A DNA stretch of 64,000 bases. Source: Gaiellaceae bacterium (GTDB lineage: Bacteria > Actinomycetota > Thermoleophilia > Gaiellales > Gaiellaceae). This document shows positions 40,387-48,401 of the stretch, one piece after another; the stretch's first letter is position 1; the number at the start of each line of letters is the position of its first letter. Under the pieces are notes generated by a model, which did no database searches, was not told the DNA's origin, and was given only the letters and a program-made list of their open reading frames with translations. The DNA lies in contig BPGK01000001.1 of NCBI GenBank assembly GCA_026002995.1, positions 1,426,001 through 1,490,000 of the forward strand, given 5' to 3'. Both the position numbers and the translations under genes were made by a program.

Positions 40387-42036
40387 ATGAGCGATGCGCT
40401 CCGGATCATCCCGCTCGGCGGGCTCGGCGAGGTCGGGAAGAACATGACCGTGTACGAGACGGGTGGCGAGCTACTCGTCGTCGACGCAGGGATCGCCTTT
40501 CCGCGCGACGAGCATCTCGGCGTCGACCTGCTCCTCCCCGACATCGGCTACCTGCGGGGGCGCACGGTTCGCGCCGTCGTGCTCACGCACGGTCACGAGG
40601 ATCACGTCGGCGGCCTGCCCTACCTCCTGCGGGAGGTCACCGTCCAGGCAGTGATCGCCACGCGGCTCACGCTCGCGCTCGTCAAGGCCAAGCTCGACGA
40701 GCACCGAGTCGGTGACACGACCGACCTCATCGAGGCCGCTCCCGGGGACGAGCCGCTCGAGCTCGGACCCTTCCGCCTCGAGCTCGTCCGGGTCGCGCAC
40801 TCGATCCCCGACTCCGCCGCGCTCGTGATCGAGACCGCTGCCGGACGCGTCGTGCACACGGGCGACTGGAAGCTCGACCATACGCCGGTCGACGGCCTCA
40901 AGACGGACGTCGGCCGACTCGCCGAGATCGGCAACCGCGGCGTCGACCTCCTCCTCGGCGACTCGACGAACGCCGAGCGGCCCGGACACACCGGGTCGGA
41001 GCGCCTCGTGGGCGAGGCCTTTCGGACGATCTTCCCGCTGCGCCGGGGCAAGATCCTCGTCGCCTCCTTCGCATCGAACGTCCACCGGATGCAGCAGGCG
41101 GCCGAGGTCGCGATCGAGTACGGCCGCAAGGTGACCGTCGTGGGCCGCTCGATGCGCAGGAACATGAACATCGCGCGCAGCCTCGGCTACGTCTCGTTTC
41201 CCGACGAGGCGCTCGTCGGCGCCGACGTCGCCGCGCAGCTCCCGCCCGACGAGGTCCTCGTCCTCTGCACGGGGAGCCAGGGGGAGCCGATGTCCGCGCT
41301 CACGCGCATCGCCTACGGCGACCACCGGGCCGTCTCGGTCGAGCCCGGCGACACGGTGATCATCTCCGCGAAGCCGGTGCCGGGCAACGAGCTGCGCGTC
41401 CACGACTCGATCAACCAGCTCGCCAAGGCGGGCGCGGAGGTGCTGCACGAGGAGATCGCGCCCGTGCACGTGTCGGGCCACGCGCACGAGGAGGAGCTGC
41501 GCACCATGCTCTCCTTGCTGCGACCCCGTCATGTGATGCCGATCCACGGCGAGTACCGGATGCTGGCGGCCCACGCGAAGCTGGCGCGCGAGGCGGGCGT
41601 GCCCGAAGACCGGATCCTGCTCGCGGAGAACGGCGCCGTGGTCGAGCTCGCCCGCGGAAGCGCGCGGATCGTCGACCACGTCGCGGCGGGTGTGACGTTC
41701 GTCGACGGCCTCCGCGTGGGAGACGTCGCCGACGTCGCCCTTCGTGACCGCCGCAAGCTTTCGGAGGACGGCGTCCTCATCGTCGTGACGACGCTGACGC
41801 TCGCCAACGGCGGAGAGATCTCCCCGCCCGAGCTCATCGCGCGCGGGCTCGGGGACGACCCGGCGCTCCTCGACGAGCTTCGGGACGAGGCGGGCCGGGT
41901 CGTGCGCGAGCTGGGAGAGCAACACGTCACGGAGATCAAGCTCCTCCAAGAGCACATCCACGATGCGGTGGGGCAGGTCGTGTACGACCGCACGCGACGG
42001 CGGCCGATGATCTTGCCCGTCGTCATCGAGGTATGA
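40387..42036 (+). CDS. rnj: Ribonuclease J
   Basis: A 549-residue metallo-beta-lactamase/beta-CASP nuclease. HGHEDH at residues 68-73 is the zinc motif, with HTGDWKLDHTP, GSQGEPMSAL and SGHAHEEEL as later motifs. It has 5'-3' exonuclease and endonuclease activity in RNA maturation and decay, and partners with RNase Y encoded at 57184. The dapA-rnj order is conserved in many Gram-positive bacteria. Its stop overlaps the next ATG (ATGA). Confidence 0.95.
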   Translation: MSDALRIIPLGGLGEVGKNMTVYETGGELLVVDAGIAFPRDEHLGVDLLLPDIGYLRGRTVRAVVLTHGHEDHVGGLPYLLREVTVQAVIATRLTLALVKAKLDEHRVGDTTDLIEAAPGDEPLELGPFRLELVRVAHSIPDSAALVIETAAGRVVHTGDWKLDHTPVDGLKTDVGRLAEIGNRGVDLLLGDSTNAERPGHTGSERLVGEAFRTIFPLRRGKILVASFASNVHRMQQAAEVAIEYGRKVTVVGRSMRRNMNIARSLGYVSFPDEALVGADVAAQLPPDEVLVLCTGSQGEPMSALTRIAYGDHRAVSVEPGDTVIISAKPVPGNELRVHDSINQLAKAGAEVLHEEIAPVHVSGHAHEEELRTMLSLLRPRHVMPIHGEYRMLAAHAKLAREAGVPEDRILLAENGAVVELARGSARIVDHVAAGVTFVDGLRVGDVADVALRDRRKLSEDGVLIVVTTLTLANGGEISPPELIARGLGDDPALLDELRDEAGRVVRELGEQHVTEIKLLQEHIHDAVGQVVYDRTRRRPMILPVVIEV

Positions 42037-42575
42037 CCGACCCGAGCTGGGAGGGCGTGCTCCGCGGGCACGCCGCGAGCAACAGAACCGCGGAGCGCTT
42101 GGTGACGCAGCTCCGGGGCTGCGAGGCGGCGGCGCTCGCGTTCTGCCGGCTGCTCGAGCGCTGGGGTCGAGGAGAGGCGGTGCCGGCGACGGCCGGCGGT
42201 CGCGCCGCCGCCCTGCGCCGTGCCGCAGACCGCGTCGAGACGGCGCTCGCCGGCCTCGAAGTACCGCTCACGCGATACCTGCTCGAGCTCGATGCGGACC
42301 GGGCCGAAGGTCGCTCGTGGTACCTCGGGGCGGGCGCTGCGGAGCTCGTCGAGTGGCGCCCGGTGCTCGACCGCGCGGGCGTCCGCGCCTGTCCCGACCG
42401 CGTCGCCGCCGTCTACCTCGAGCTCGCGGTGCTCCTGCGCGCGCTCGAGGGCCTCTCGACCGCCGCACGCCTGGAGACCCTGCCCGACCGCTCGTCGCTC
42501 TGGGCGGGCCTCTTCGACCTCCGCGACACGCTCCTCGGCTCGACGGTCGACGACCTCCGCGCCCTCGCCTCCTGA
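42033..42575 (+). CDS. Hypothetical helical protein after rnj
   Basis: A 180-residue, largely alpha-helical soluble protein (LVTQLRGCEAAALAFCRLLERW, AALRRAADRVETALAGLEVPLTRYLLELD). The start overlaps the rnj stop, so it is cotranslated with RNase J. I recognise no family. The operon position makes a link to RNA metabolism possible but not shown. Confidence 0.65.
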   Translation: MTDPSWEGVLRGHAASNRTAERLVTQLRGCEAAALAFCRLLERWGRGEAVPATAGGRAAALRRAADRVETALAGLEVPLTRYLLELDADRAEGRSWYLGAGAAELVEWRPVLDRAGVRACPDRVAAVYLELAVLLRALEGLSTAARLETLPDRSSLWAGLFDLRDTLLGSTVDDLRALAS

Positions 42576-42657
42576 CCCACGAGTCGGCGCTCGCGCGCCG
42601 GCTCCGGTGGAGCCCGTCCGCGCAGAGCCCACGGCCGGAGCGTGCGAGGATGCCGGC

Positions 42658-43491
42658 GTGCCGAGAACCGGAGCACCCCGCCGCCCTCGGATCGTCGTCG
42701 TCGGCTCGATCAACCTCGACCTCGTCGCGCGCTGCGAGCGACTCCCGCGACCGGGCGAGACCGTCGGCGGCGCGACGCTCTCGAGGTTCCCGGGCGGGAA
42801 GGGCGCGAACCAGGCTGTCGCGTGCGCCCGGCTCGGCGCCGAGGTGACGCTCATCGGCGCCGTTGGACGGGATGTGCTCGCCTCCGAGGCGCTCGTGGGC
42901 CTCGTCGAGGCGGGTGTCGAGCTGCGCCTCGAGGAGGTGGACGCGCCGACGGGGGTCGCGCTCGTCGCGATCGACTCGACCGGCGAGACGGCGATCGTCG
43001 TCTCGCCCGGCGCGAACGCAGCGCTCCGCGTCGCCGAGCTCCCCCCGCACGATGCGGTGCTCTGCCAGCTCGAAGTCCCCGACGAGGCCGTCCTCGGAGC
43101 GTGGGAGCTGTGCGAGGGGCTCTTCTGCCTGAACGCAGCCCCGGCGCGCCCGCTCTCGGTCGACGCGGACCTGACCGTGGTCAATCGGCACGAGCTCGAG
43201 TCCCTCGCGCGCCGCGACGGCCTCGTCGCGCTCACCCTCGGAGAAGAAGGCGCACTCGTGCTCGACGACGGGGAGGAGATCGCGCGTGCCACGCCGCCGC
43301 GCGTCCAGGCCGTCGACGGGACAGCCGCCGGAGACGCCTTCACCGCCTGTCTCGTCGTCTCGCTTCTCGAAGGGCGAAAGCTCGACGAGTCGCTCGCGCG
43401 CGCCTGCGCTGCGGGCGCCCTGGCCGCGTCTCGTCTCGGCGCGCAGCCGTCGCTGCCCACCGCCGACGAGGTGGACGCCCTCGTCCCGTAG
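42658..43491 (+). CDS. Ribokinase (PfkB family)
   Basis: A 277-residue PfkB kinase. VVVGSINLDLVARCERLPRPGETV is the ribokinase opening, PGGKGANQAVACARLGA the N-terminal signature, and DGTAAGDAFTACL the C-terminal signature with the catalytic aspartate. It would phosphorylate ribose to ribose-5-phosphate. The next gene encodes a nucleoside hydrolase, which releases ribose, so the pair forms a salvage step. GTG 42658 is chosen because GAGG lies upstream and the fold begins soon after. Confidence 0.88.
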   Translation: MPRTGAPRRPRIVVVGSINLDLVARCERLPRPGETVGGATLSRFPGGKGANQAVACARLGAEVTLIGAVGRDVLASEALVGLVEAGVELRLEEVDAPTGVALVAIDSTGETAIVVSPGANAALRVAELPPHDAVLCQLEVPDEAVLGAWELCEGLFCLNAAPARPLSVDADLTVVNRHELESLARRDGLVALTLGEEGALVLDDGEEIARATPPRVQAVDGTAAGDAFTACLVVSLLEGRKLDESLARACAAGALAASRLGAQPSLPTADEVDALVP

Positions 43492-43495
43492 CGCC

Positions 43496-44419
43496 GTGTC
43501 GATTCCTGTCCTCCTCGACTGCGACCCCGGGCACGACGACGCGATCGCTCTCCTGCTCGCGCTCGCGAGCCCCGAGGTCGACCTGCTCGGCGTGACGACG
43601 ACCTACGGCAACCAGACGCTCGAGAAGACGACGGCGAACGCGCTGCGGGTGCTCGAGCTCGTCGGGCGAGAGGACGTCCCGGTGGCCGCAGGCGCCGCGG
43701 CCCCGCTCAGGCGGCAGCTCGTCGTCGCGGCGCACGTGCACGGCGAGAGCGGGCTCGACGGACCGGCGCTGCCGCCGCCGCGCACGGCCCCGGTGTCCGA
43801 CGACGCCGTCACCTTCCTCGCCGACCGAATCGCAGCCGCGCGGCGGCCGGTGACGCTCGTGCCGACGGGGCCGCTGACGAACGTCGCTCGCTTCCTCCGC
43901 GCCCACGGTGGCGACGGCGTCGACCGAATCGTCCTCATGGGCGGCGCCATCGCGGAGGGCAACATGACCCCGGCTGCCGAGTTCAACATCTGGGCGGACC
44001 CGGAAGCCGCGGCGATCGTCTTCGCGAGCGGCCTCGAGATTCACATGCTCGGCCTCGACGTCACGCACCAGGCTCTCCTCGGGCGCGCCGAGGAGGAGCG
44101 ACTCCGGCAGGCCGGCCGGGTGGGCTGCTTCGTCGCCGACCTGAACGTCTTCTTCACGCGCTACCACCGCGAGACGTACGGCTGGGACGGCGCGCCGATC
44201 CACGATGCGGTCGCGCTCGCACACGCGATCGTGCCCGGTCTCGTGGAGACGGTGCACTGCAACGTCGAGATCGAGCGCGAGTCGGAGCTCTGCCGTGGGC
44301 GCACCGTGGTGGACCGCTGGCATCGAACCGAGCGACCGGCGAACGCCCACGTCGGGGTGGCGCTCGACCGCGAGCGCTTCTTCGGTCTCCTCATCGAGCG
44401 CGTCGGCTCGCTCGGCTAG
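43496..44419 (+). CDS. Inosine-uridine-type nucleoside hydrolase
   Basis: A 307-residue hydrolase with the calcium- and ribose-binding DCDPGHDDA motif at residues 8-16, the conserved TTTYGNQTLEKTTANALRVLEL block, and GGAIAEGNMTPAAEFNIWADPEAA in the central region. It cleaves ribonucleosides to base plus ribose. GTG start lies 4 bp after the ribokinase stop. The BMP-type nucleoside transporter downstream (47279-52347) could supply its substrate. Confidence 0.92.
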   Translation: MSIPVLLDCDPGHDDAIALLLALASPEVDLLGVTTTYGNQTLEKTTANALRVLELVGREDVPVAAGAAAPLRRQLVVAAHVHGESGLDGPALPPPRTAPVSDDAVTFLADRIAAARRPVTLVPTGPLTNVARFLRAHGGDGVDRIVLMGGAIAEGNMTPAAEFNIWADPEAAAIVFASGLEIHMLGLDVTHQALLGRAEEERLRQAGRVGCFVADLNVFFTRYHRETYGWDGAPIHDAVALAHAIVPGLVETVHCNVEIERESELCRGRTVVDRWHRTERPANAHVGVALDRERFFGLLIERVGSLG

Positions 44420-44422
44420 TCT
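44417..44422 (+). promoter_or_regulatory. -10 hexamer TAGTCT overlapping the hydrolase stop
   Basis: TAGTCT includes the TAG stop of the nucleoside hydrolase and is followed by 6 bases and GTG 44429, start of a 14-codon ORF. Confidence 0.4.
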
Positions 44423-44428
44423 CGCGCC

Positions 44429-44473
44429 GTGTCCGGCCATGTCGTCGCGCCCGTCGAGGTCACGGGGTCGTGA
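44429..44473 (+). CDS. Possible 14-residue leader peptide
   Basis: GTG 44429 opens a 14-codon frame (VSGHVVAPVEVTGS) ending TGA at 44471-44473, which overlaps the GTG of the HAD gene (GTGA). It has the same design as the short ORF at 15187: leaderless promoter, tiny ORF, overlap with the next start. It may couple or regulate translation of the phosphatase gene. Confidence 0.35.
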   Translation: MSGHVVAPVEVTGS

Positions 44474-44934
44474 CGATCGCGGTGGACATCCCCGGGCGAG
44501 GAGCGCTCCGCCTCGAGCACCTCCTCCTCGACGTCAACGGCACGCTCACGCAGCGTGGGAAGCTCGTCGACGGGGTCGTCGAGCGGATCGCCCGCCTCCG
44601 TGGGGCGCTCGACGTGCGGCTCCTCTCCGCCGACACGTTCGGGTCGCTCGCCGAGGTCGCAGCGACCCTCGGCACGGAGGCCGAGCGGGTCGTTTCCGGC
44701 GACGACAAGGCCGCAGTCGCGGCGGCGCTCGGACTGGAGCGCTGTGCGGCGATCGGAAACGGCGTGAACGACGCCGCACTGCTCGCGTCCGTGGCGCTCG
44801 GCATCGCCGTCATCGGCGGGGAGGGGGCGTCGGGAGTCGCCGTCCGAGCGGCCGACATCGTGTGCGCGTCGGTCGTCGAGGCACTCGACCTCCTGCTCGA
44901 CGATCGAGCGCTCGTCGCGACGCTCCGCTCGTAG
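44470..44934 (+). CDS. HAD-like hydrolase (P-type-ATPase phosphatase-domain type)
   Basis: A 154-residue HAD-fold protein. The nucleophile motif is LLLDVNGTLT, where the second acidic residue of DxDGT is asparagine; P-type-ATPase-like soluble members often have DKTGT or DxNGT here. The late GNGVNDAALLASVALGIAV matches motif IV of that group. It lacks the cap domain. Substrate unknown. GTG 44470 overlaps a short upstream ORF. Confidence 0.75.
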   Translation: MTIAVDIPGRGALRLEHLLLDVNGTLTQRGKLVDGVVERIARLRGALDVRLLSADTFGSLAEVAATLGTEAERVVSGDDKAAVAAALGLERCAAIGNGVNDAALLASVALGIAVIGGEGASGVAVRAADIVCASVVEALDLLLDDRALVATLRS

Positions 44935-44997
44935 CCGGGGACCGTCGCAGCGAGGCGCCAGAGAGGAGCCTGCCGCCGCGCGGCGAAACGTGCCGTC

Positions 44998-47196
44998 GTG
45001 GCAGCCCGCCGGAAGAAGCGGCCGCTTCGTCCGCGCGTCCCCGCGCGCGTCCGGAAGCGACGGAAGCGGCACGCGTCGCACCACGAGAACGAGCTCCTCG
45101 GGCTCGGCCTCGCCGCGCTCGGGCTCGTCCTCGCAGCGATCCTCTACGCGGGGCTCGACGGTGGCGCCGTCGGCTCGTGGCTCGCGCGGACGCTGGACGA
45201 CGCCATCGGCGACGCCGCGTACGCGGTCCCGCTCGCTCTCGTCGCGGTCGGAGGGCTCCTGCTCGCGAAGAGCGACCTGCTCGACGTGCGGCCGTTTCGG
45301 CTCGGCCTCGGCGTCGGCTTCCTCGGGCTCATGACCCTCCTCGGCAGGGACTCCGGCGGCTGGCTCGGACTCGCGCTCGGCGGGACGCTCGCCGCCCTCA
45401 TCGGCCAGACCGGCGCCGCGATCGTCGGCGGCGCCCTCGTGCTCGCCGGCCTCCTCCTCGTGAGCGGCGCCTCGACGGGTGCGATCGTGCGTCGCACGGG
45501 CCACGTCGTGCGACGGGCGGGCTCGGAGGCGCGGCGTGCGCTCGAGTGGACCTCGGGAGAAGCGCCGTTCGAACCGGTGGAGGCCGGACGAGCCTCTCTC
45601 GACCCCGAGCCGCAGCGGGTCGAGCCGGCACGGCTCCTCGACGGAGCCGAAGCCTACCCCGACCTCGTCGGCGCCGAGATCTCGGGCGATCCCGCGCCCG
45701 TGCTCGTCCCGGAGCCGGAGCCGGAGACGGCCGAGAACGTGTTCGAGACAAGCTCCGAGCACGCCGACTACCGGCTTCCCGACCGCTCACTCCTCAAGAC
45801 CTCGCCCGCGGTCGCGGCGACGAGCGCAGACAGCGGAGCGCGAACTGCGGAGCTCCTCGTCCGCACGCTCTCCGAGTTCGGGGTCGAGGCCACCGTCGTC
45901 GGCCAGATCGCCGGGCCGCGCGTCACGCGGTACGAGCTCCAGCTCGCGCCGGGCACGAAGGTCTCGAAGGTCGCCGGGCTCCGAGACGACCTCTCGTACG
46001 CCCTCGCGACGACCGAGATCCGGATCCTCGCTCCGATCCCGGGCAAGCAGGCGGTCGGCGTCGAGGTTCCGAACCTCTCGCCGAGGCTCGTGACACTCGG
46101 CGACATCTACGACGACCTTCCCGCATCCGCGAGCCCGCTCGCGGTCTGGCTTGGCAAGGACATCTCCGGGAACGCCGTCTGGACCGACCTCGCCCGCATG
46201 CCGCACCTCCTGATCGCGGGCACGACCGGATCCGGGAAGTCCGGCTGCATCAACACGATCCTCGTCTCGACCCTCCTCCGCGCCACGCCGGACGAGGTGC
46301 GCATGATCCTCATCGACCCGAAGCGCATCGAGCTCGGGTACTACGAGTCGATCCCGCACCTCCTCACCCCGGTCGTGTCGAGCCCGAAGGACGCGGCGAC
46401 GGTGCTCATGAACGTCGTCGCCGAGATGGAGCGCCGCTACGAGCGCCTCTCGCTCGTGCGTGCCCGCAACCTCCCCGAGGCGAACCGCGCCTTCCGCGCC
46501 CGGGGGGAGGCGCCGCTCCCCTACCTCCTCGTCGTCATCGACGAGCTCGCCGACCTCATGATGGTCTCCCCGCAGGCGGTCGAGGACTGCGTCATCCGGC
46601 TCGCTCAGAAGTCGCGCGCGGTCGGAATCCACCTCGTGCTTGCGACGCAGCGTCCGTCTGTCGACGTCATCACCGGGATGATCAAGGCGAACGTCCCCTC
46701 GCGGATCGCGTTCGCGGTCTCGAGCCAGACCGACTCGCGCGTCATCCTCGACACCGCCGGAGCCGAGAGCCTCCTCGGTCAGGGCGACATGCTGTTCAAG
46801 CCGCTCGGCACCTCTCGGCTCCAGCGCGTGCAGGGGGCGTACGTCTCCGAGGAGGAGATCGCCCTCATCGTCGAGCAGTGTCGGACGCAGCGTGAGCAGG
46901 AGCTCGACGAGTCCCTGCTCGAGGCCCGCGAGCTCGAGGGCGCGGAGCTCGAGGACGGCGACGAAGGATTCGACCCGGACGAGGACCCGCTGCTCGACAG
47001 CGCGATCGAGATCGTCGTGCAGACGCAGACCGCGTCCGTCTCGCTCCTTCAGCGCCGGCTCCGCGTCGGGTACACGCGCGCGGGACGCCTCATCGACATG
47101 CTCGAGCGCCGCGGCATCATCTCCGGCTACGAGGGGTCGAAGCCCCGTCGCGTGCTCGTGTCCGAGGCCGAGCTCGAGCGCGTCGTCTCGCGCTGA
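44998..47196 (+). CDS. ftsK: FtsK/SpoIIIE-type DNA translocase
   Basis: A 732-residue protein. The N-terminus is very basic (AARRKKRPLRPRVPARVRKRRKRH), then four membrane helices, a short acidic linker, and the motor domain: Walker A GTTGSGKS at residues 408-415, Walker B LLVVIDEL. The C-terminal winged-helix gamma domain (SVSLLQRRLRVGYTRAGRLIDML) reads KOPS/SRS polarity sequences. It pumps DNA at the division septum. It sits between nucleoside salvage genes, unlike the usual position directly upstream of rodZ. GTG start. Confidence 0.95.
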   Translation: MAARRKKRPLRPRVPARVRKRRKRHASHHENELLGLGLAALGLVLAAILYAGLDGGAVGSWLARTLDDAIGDAAYAVPLALVAVGGLLLAKSDLLDVRPFRLGLGVGFLGLMTLLGRDSGGWLGLALGGTLAALIGQTGAAIVGGALVLAGLLLVSGASTGAIVRRTGHVVRRAGSEARRALEWTSGEAPFEPVEAGRASLDPEPQRVEPARLLDGAEAYPDLVGAEISGDPAPVLVPEPEPETAENVFETSSEHADYRLPDRSLLKTSPAVAATSADSGARTAELLVRTLSEFGVEATVVGQIAGPRVTRYELQLAPGTKVSKVAGLRDDLSYALATTEIRILAPIPGKQAVGVEVPNLSPRLVTLGDIYDDLPASASPLAVWLGKDISGNAVWTDLARMPHLLIAGTTGSGKSGCINTILVSTLLRATPDEVRMILIDPKRIELGYYESIPHLLTPVVSSPKDAATVLMNVVAEMERRYERLSLVRARNLPEANRAFRARGEAPLPYLLVVIDELADLMMVSPQAVEDCVIRLAQKSRAVGIHLVLATQRPSVDVITGMIKANVPSRIAFAVSSQTDSRVILDTAGAESLLGQGDMLFKPLGTSRLQRVQGAYVSEEEIALIVEQCRTQREQELDESLLEARELEGAELEDGDEGFDPDEDPLLDSAIEIVVQTQTASVSLLQRRLRVGYTRAGRLIDMLERRGIISGYEGSKPRRVLVSEAELERVVSR

Positions 47197-47230
47197 TGCG
47201 TCACGTCGGCGTCCGCGCCGTCGACCGGGT

Positions 47231-47236
47231 TAGTAT
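47231..47236 (+). promoter_or_regulatory. -10-like TAGTAT upstream of the BMP gene
   Basis: TAGTAT lies 12 bases before ATG 47249 and 42 before GTG 47279, which has its own Shine-Dalgarno sequence, so this transcript probably has a leader. Confidence 0.4.
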
Positions 47237-47278
47237 CAGCGCGCAGGGATGGTGCGGTCGATTCGGAGAGGAGGGAAC

Positions 47279-48307
47279 GTGAACAGGAGCGGGTGGCTCG
47301 TCCGCATGACGGTGTTCGGAGTGGTACTCGCACTCGCCGCCGTCGCCGCAGGGTGTGGCGGTGGCGACGAGGGTGGCGGTGGCGAGGGCATTCGCGTCGG
47401 GCTCGTGACGGACATCGGCGGGCTCGACGACAAGAGCTTCAACATGCTCGCGAATCAGGGCCTCGAGCGCGCGCGCGACGAGCTGGGGGTCGAGATCCGC
47501 GTCCTCCAGTCGCAGTCGGACGCGGACTACGTGCCGAACTTGTCGACGCTCGCGGAGGAGGGGTACGACCTCGTCATCTCCGTCGGCTTCCTCATGGGCG
47601 AGGTCACCGAGCAGGTCGCGAAGGAGTACCCGGACACGAACTTCGCGATCATCGACTACGCGTACGAGAGTCCGCCGTCCAACCTCCAGGGGCTCGTGTT
47701 CAAGGAACAGGAGACGGGCTACCTGGCCGGGTACCTCGCCGGGCTCATGACCACCTCCGATCTCGAGCGGACGAATCCGGAGGCGGTCGTCTCGACGGTC
47801 GGCGGCCAGAAGATCCCTCCCGTCGACCGGTTCATCGCGGGCTTTCAGGCGGGCGCCAAGGCAGCGAATCCCGACGTGGAGACGCTGAACGCGTACTCAC
47901 AGGACTTCGTCGATCAAGCGAAGTGCAAGGAGGTCGCGCTCGACCAGATCTCGAAGGGGTCGGACGTCGTGTTCCAGGTCGCGGGTGGCTGCGGCCTCGG
48001 CGCCCTCGATGCTGCAAACGAGCGCGGCGTGTGGGGGATCGGCGTCGACGCCGACCAGTCCCACCTCGGCGAGCACATCCTCACAAGCGCGATGAAGCGC
48101 GTCGATCAGGCGGTCTTCGCGACCATCGAGGCGGTCGTGAACGGCGAGTTCACCGGGGGCGGGGTCACCGTCTTCGGCCTCGCCGAGGACGGCGTGGGGC
48201 TGGGCGAGATCAGCCCGGTCGTCCCGCAGGAGATGCTCGACCAGGTCGACGACGTCCGGCAGCAGATCGTCGACGGCGAGATCGAGATCCCGGAGACCGT
48301 CTCGTAA
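47279..48307 (+). CDS. BMP-family lipoprotein, nucleoside-binding (BmpA/PnrA-like)
   Basis: A 342-residue exported lipoprotein. The signal is VVLALAAVAAGC, with the lipobox cysteine near residue 26, then a GGGDEGGGGEG spacer. The mature domain is Bmp/PnrA-like: VGLVTDIGGLDDKSFN, SVGFLMGEVTEQVAKEYPDTNFAIIDY, and KGSDVVFQVAGGCGLGAL. Relatives bind purine or general nucleosides for ABC import. GTG 47279 has GGAGAGGAGG upstream; ATG 47249 is an alternative. The ATPase and two permeases follow, separated by a strong hairpin. Confidence 0.9.
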   Translation: MNRSGWLVRMTVFGVVLALAAVAAGCGGGDEGGGGEGIRVGLVTDIGGLDDKSFNMLANQGLERARDELGVEIRVLQSQSDADYVPNLSTLAEEGYDLVISVGFLMGEVTEQVAKEYPDTNFAIIDYAYESPPSNLQGLVFKEQETGYLAGYLAGLMTTSDLERTNPEAVVSTVGGQKIPPVDRFIAGFQAGAKAANPDVETLNAYSQDFVDQAKCKEVALDQISKGSDVVFQVAGGCGLGALDAANERGVWGIGVDADQSHLGEHILTSAMKRVDQAVFATIEAVVNGEFTGGGVTVFGLAEDGVGLGEISPVVPQEMLDQVDDVRQQIVDGEIEIPETVS

Positions 48308-48331
48308 AGGCGCCTCGCAGGGTCGGGCTTC

Positions 48332-48363
48332 GCGGAGGGCGGGGGTTGTAGCCCGCCCTCCGC
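48332..48363 (+). terminator. Strong hairpin between binding protein and ATPase genes
   Basis: GCGGAGGGCGGG and its exact complement form a 12-bp stem with an 8-base loop (GGTTGTAG), 24 bp after the BMP stop. This position in binding-protein-first operons usually causes partial termination or protects the upstream mRNA, giving excess binding protein. Confidence 0.55.
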
Positions 48364-48401
48364 CGCCCGCTGCCAGGGACGCTCCCCACCGTCGAACGCC
48401 G

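Noticed and set aside
44205-46895. An 896-codon plus-strand frame
   Set aside because: It overlaps ftsK and the HAD gene in another frame and is almost pure Arg/Ala/Pro; it is a GC-frame shadow.
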